Origin: Nanohaloarchaea archaeon PL-Br10_U2g5
GTDB taxonomy: Archaea > Halobacteriota > Halobacteria > Halobacteriales > Haloferacaceae
Direction of reading: 5' to 3'
DNA: 8,712 bases
Assembly: GCA_001564205.1 (NCBI GenBank)
Contig: LKMY01000056.1
Location: forward strand, 1 to 8,712
The notes under the pieces are model-generated. The model was not told where the DNA came from and did no database searches. It worked only from the letters and a program-made list of their open reading frames with translations. A program made the position numbers and the translations under genes. Shown piece by piece: positions 6,202-8,712 of the stretch. Each line of letters starts with the position of its first letter. Within the stretch, counting starts at the first letter, position 1.

Positions 6202-6226
6202 CCCGCGTGTATCACCATTCGTCCAT

Positions 6227-7234
6227 ATGGGAGGACCTGTAGGGGCCCGAGGACGGCGTCTGATCGGCGGGGTCGCGCTCCTCACCGTCCCCGTGCTGCT
6301 CGCCGCGCTTCCGCTCGTGCCGATGTTCGTCCTCCTCGAACGTGTCGGGCTCGGCGGTCTCGGCGGCCTCGGCGGTCTCGGCGGCCTCGGCGGTCTCGGC
6401 GGCCTCGGTTCCGCGGTGATCGGCGTCATCGCGGCCGGCATCGTCGGTCTCGGTGGCGCTGCGATCGTCGGACCGATCCTCGTCGAGCGGCGGATCAGGC
6501 GTCTTCCGGCGGCCGAACTCGAAGACCGTCCGGCCGACTTCGTCGCGGACCGTGTCGCGGCCCTCGCGGACGAGGTCGGCGTCGATCCGCCGACGGTAAC
6601 GGTGATCCGCGCCGACGCCGCCAACGTCGCCGCAGTCGACGGCCATCGCGGATCGCGGCTCGTGGTCTCAACGCGGCTGCTCTCGCTGCCGCAAGACGAC
6701 CGTGACGCCGCTTTGCGGCACGCGCTCGTTCGAATTAAGCGCCGAGAAGCGGTTGTCACGACCGCGCTTATTCCGGCGCTGGCGCTCGTCGAAACGGTGG
6801 CCCTGTTGGCGACCCTGCTCGTCGGGAGGCGGAGCGAGCGGACTGCGGCAGACCGGCGTGTGAACCGGATCCACGGGTACGAGCCGGAGCGAAAGCGGAT
6901 CCCCTCGTGGCTGTACACGGTCGCCGGCGTCCTCCTCTGGGTCCTGCTGCTCCCGGCCTGGATCCCGGCAGCCGTCGGCGACCGGCTCTACGTTTCCGGC
7001 GGGCGGCAGAGTGCGGACGCGGTGGTGGCCGGCATCGGGACCGCAGAGCGCGACGGACTTGGTAATGCCGTCGCGTTCGCCAGCGACGCGGCGGGTGCGG
7101 CCGACTGGCCGCCACTCTTAGATCGGCTCTCACTGGTCTCGATGGCGGACGACGAAACGGGCCGCATTCGAGGAACGAGTCGACAGGAGGCCCGCGTGCG
7201 ACTCGCACGACTCCGATCGAAGCGGGCCCTGTAA
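6227..7234 (+). CDS. M48/HtpX-like membrane protein lacking zinc-protease residues (predicted pseudoprotease)
   Basis: The 335-residue protein follows the HtpX/M48 layout. Membrane segments lie at about 11-36 and 62-85, followed by a soluble stretch with VGVDPPTVTVIRADAANVAAVDG and RLVVSTRLLSL, which matches the HtpX region before the active site. The active-site helix and two further membrane segments (about 175-199 and 227-250) come next, then the region of the third zinc ligand. Where HEXXH is expected it reads RHALVRIKRRE (164-174): His165 remains, the catalytic Glu is Ala166 and the second His is Arg169. The third-ligand Glu is absent too (Arg260/Gln261 in GGRQSAD). Zinc proteolysis is therefore not expected, and a scaffold or regulatory role is possible. 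Seven GLG units (41-61) link the first two membrane segments. The reading frame is intact, so it is not a simple decayed gene. It is divergent from tfe and convergent with the histidine kinase. Confidence 0.78.
   Translation: MGGPVGARGRRLIGGVALLTVPVLLAALPLVPMFVLLERVGLGGLGGLGGLGGLGGLGGLGSAVIGVIAAGIVGLGGAAIVGPILVERRIRRLPAAELEDRPADFVADRVAALADEVGVDPPTVTVIRADAANVAAVDGHRGSRLVVSTRLLSLPQDDRDAALRHALVRIKRREAVVTTALIPALALVETVALLATLLVGRRSERTAADRRVNRIHGYEPERKRIPSWLYTVAGVLLWVLLLPAWIPAAVGDRLYVSGGRQSADAVVAGIGTAERDGLGNAVAFASDAAGAADWPPLLDRLSLVSMADDETGRIRGTSRQEARVRLARLRSKRAL
6350..6403 (+). repeat. Three perfect tandem copies of an 18-bp unit inside the M48-like gene
   Basis: The unit CTCGGCGGTCTCGGCGGC occurs three times head to tail, and is itself two 9-bp halves differing at one T/C position. 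With the flanking bases it encodes seven Gly-Leu-Gly units (6347-6409). The perfect 18-bp periodicity, including the synonymous GGT/GGC alternation, points to recent expansion by slippage or unequal exchange in multiples of 18 bp, which keeps the frame. Confidence 0.92.
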
Positions 7235-7283
7235 GTTCGGATCGGCGACGCGGTGGCGCTGCCGAAGTTCCGCCGAAGGAGCG

Positions 7284-8712
7284 TTACGGGTGGGACGGGA
7301 CAGCGATCCGGAGCGTGGTCCCGTCATCCGACGTCGACACGGAGAACTCGCCGCCGGCCTTGTTGACGACCCAGTACATTAGCCAGATGCCGAGCCGGTC
7401 CCCGTGAGTCAGCGTGGTCTCGCCGTGTTCGAGCACGCGCGTCTCGTGCTCCGGAATTCCGGGTCCGTTGTCCGCTATTTCGATCGCGACCCAGTCCGGT
7501 GAGGGTCGCTCGACACGGATCGTCACCGTGGGGTTCGGGCCGGTATTGTGTTTGACCGCGTTCTCTACCCCCTCTTCGATCGCGGTCATCAGTCCGACCA
7601 CCGTCGCGTCGACGGGGGTGCCGGCGGGGGGAAGCGACAGCTCGAACGTCGCCCCGGGATACCGATCTCGCGTTTGGCTCACCAGTTCGGATACCCGATC
7701 GCGCAGGTCGACGGCGGACTCCGTCGGCGATCCGGCGAGCGTGTGATCGATCTTTCGGACCGCTTCCGCGATCCCCATGAGGTCGTCCGTGGTCTCAGCG
7801 ATCACCTCGAGCGGCTTGCGAGACGCGTCGTCATCCAGCTCTCGACGTAACAGCTCTGTGTACCCCTCGATGAGGTTCATTTTGTTCCGGAGGTTGTGGT
7901 TGAGCACGCGGCCCATCACTTCCAATCTGCGCTCCCGTATCTTGCGTTCTGAGATGTCGGTCTGGAACCCGACGTAATGCGTGACTGCGCCGTGTTCATC
8001 GCGTATCGGGGCGATCGTAAGCTGGTTCCAAAACTTCTGGTCGTTCGCCCGGTAGTTCAGGATATCGACCGAGATCGGCTCTTCGGCGTCGATCGCCTCT
8101 CGGATCGCGCTCCGGGTCTCCGGATCGGTCTCGTCGCCCTGCAGGAACCGACAGTCGACGCCGAGCATCGCCGAGCCGTAGCCGGTGAGGTTCTCGAACC
8201 CGTCGTTCACGTAGATCAGCGGATTCTCGCCGTCGCCTGACTCGGCGAGCGTGATCCCGACCGGCGCTTCGTCCATCGCTCGTTCTTTCAGCTGGAGATC
8301 TGCGACGGTCTCGGCGAGCTTCCGTTCACGTTCCGCGAGCCGGAGTGAGGTCTTCCGACGTTCGACGAGGTTTGCGATCCGAGACCGGAGCGCCGTCTTC
8401 GGGACTGGGAGCTCGATGACGTCGTCGACGTAGTCCCACGCGTTTCCCGTCGCCGTCGAGGCCGACTCGTCGGTCACGAGCAGGACGAACGGGAGGAAGA
8501 CGGGCGCGGACAGCGCTCGTCTCGATTGGATGGTCCCGGCGACACGGTTGAAGCCGCGAGCGTCGAAGACGCAGCAATCGAACGGATGCGCCGATTCGAG
8601 CGTCTCCACGTCGGTCGTCGCTTCGATCTGGTATCGGTCGCTCAGGGCCTCCGTGAGTAGCTCGCGGTCGCGCCCTGACCGCATGAACAGCAGGATTCGG
8701 GGTTTATCACCG
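7284..8712 (-). CDS. LOV-domain sensor histidine kinase with receiver-like N-terminus (5' end beyond window)
   Basis: Positions are counted from the first in-window Met (8684), but the frame stays open to the edge and reads GDKPRILLF before it, which forms the first receiver-type strand, so the true start lies outside. Order: a receiver-like domain (to about 110) with Asp41 at the phospho-acceptor position but without the acidic pair and with Leu92 where Lys is usual; a linker helix; a PAS/LOV domain (about 138-245) with GVDCRFLQG (Cys178), Asn210, Asn220 and Gln241; a dimerisation helix with H-box His263 (LNHNLRNKMN); and an ATPase domain with N-box Asn375 (EEGVENAVKHN), G1 DNGPGI (405-410) and a G2-like HGDRLGIWL (427-435). 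There is no transmembrane segment, so it is a cytoplasmic kinase. The output partner is not in the window. The stop is 49 nt from the convergent M48-like gene. Confidence 0.9.
   Translation of the reverse strand, partial: GDKPRILLFMRSGRDRELLTEALSDRYQIEATTDVETLESAHPFDCCVFDARGFNRVAGTIQSRRALSAPVFLPFVLLVTDESASTATGNAWDYVDDVIELPVPKTALRSRIANLVERRKTSLRLAERERKLAETVADLQLKERAMDEAPVGITLAESGDGENPLIYVNDGFENLTGYGSAMLGVDCRFLQGDETDPETRSAIREAIDAEEPISVDILNYRANDQKFWNQLTIAPIRDEHGAVTHYVGFQTDISERKIRERRLEVMGRVLNHNLRNKMNLIEGYTELLRRELDDDASRKPLEVIAETTDDLMGIAEAVRKIDHTLAGSPTESAVDLRDRVSELVSQTRDRYPGATFELSLPPAGTPVDATVVGLMTAIEEGVENAVKHNTGPNPTVTIRVERPSPDWVAIEIADNGPGIPEHETRVLEHGETTLTHGDRLGIWLMYWVVNKAGGEFSVSTSDDGTTLRIAVPSHP

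Noticed and set aside
5885..6226. Upstream in-frame extension of the M48-like gene.
   Set aside because: It overlaps tfe on the opposite strand, has shadow-like Ser-rich composition, and would start before the TATA-like box at 6195-6201.
6347..6409. Possible CRISPR-like or regulatory direct repeat array.
   Set aside because: The units are contiguous with no spacers, lie in frame within a coding sequence and encode a regular Gly-Leu-Gly loop, so this is a coding tandem repeat.
5557..6918. An open frame that would extend TFE to 453 residues with a Ser/Arg/Thr-rich N-terminus containing Pro-Pro-Arg repeats.
   Set aside because: The normal TFE N-terminus begins at 6081 with a promoter-like box upstream. 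The extension lies antisense to the M48-like gene, and its repeats are the complement of the GLG-coding repeat.
7235..7283. Possible terminator between the convergent M48-like and kinase genes.
   Set aside because: The 49-nt gap has no T-run or convincing hairpin that I can support by eye.
8682..8684. ATG at 8684 as the true start of the sensor kinase.
   Set aside because: The frame stays open to the window edge, and the residues before it (GDKPRILLF) supply the first strand of the receiver-like domain, so the gene very likely starts outside the window.
1..8712. A defence island, mobile element or other multi-gene accessory system.
   Set aside because: No transposase, integrase, nuclease, toxin-antitoxin pair, terminal repeats or shift in base composition is visible, and gene content is core or conserved haloarchaeal.

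Overview
This 8.7-kb window is a chromosomal segment from a haloarchaeon (class Halobacteria). It is G+C-rich and its proteins are strongly acidic. Gene starts follow an A/T-rich TATA-like box by only about 25-33 nt, the leaderless pattern usual in this group. It carries an archaeal TFE-alpha gene. A Halorubrum-like member of the Haloferacales is possible, but the sequence alone does not fix the genus. Genes are tightly packed, and no gap exceeds about 150 bases. I see no tRNA, rRNA, insertion sequence, integrase, attachment site, CRISPR array or replication origin.

Layout, left to right: (1) the N-terminal part of a TIGR00341/DUF389 membrane protein on the minus strand, cut by the left edge; (2) a divergent small three-helix membrane protein; (3) homoserine kinase ThrB; (4) a 51-residue zinc-ribbon microprotein; (5) a COG3199-type ATP-NAD kinase family protein on the minus strand; (6) a 37-residue membrane microprotein read divergently from it; (7) a CinA-like molybdopterin-binding-domain protein on the minus strand, whose stop overlaps the microprotein stop; (8) a minus-strand operon transcribed tfe, then DUF2110, then a DUF5803-type lipoprotein; (9) a plus-strand M48/HtpX-like membrane protein divergent from tfe, in which the zinc-protease residues are lost; (10) a minus-strand sensor histidine kinase with a receiver-like domain, a LOV-type PAS domain and a kinase core, running off the right edge.

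Most genes look like core or conserved haloarchaeal genes, and I found no defence or other multi-gene accessory system. The two strongest points of interest are single genes. The histidine kinase keeps the adduct cysteine and the flavin-contacting Asn/Asn/Gln residues of blue-light LOV photoreceptors at canonical spacing. The M48 homologue keeps the HtpX layout of four membrane segments but reads HALVR where HEXXH belongs, with a perfect Gly-Leu-Gly repeat between its first two membrane segments. Smaller points are the coupling of DUF2110 and DUF5803 to the basal factor TFE, and a convergent pair of stop codons sharing one CTAG, a tetramer otherwise nearly absent here.
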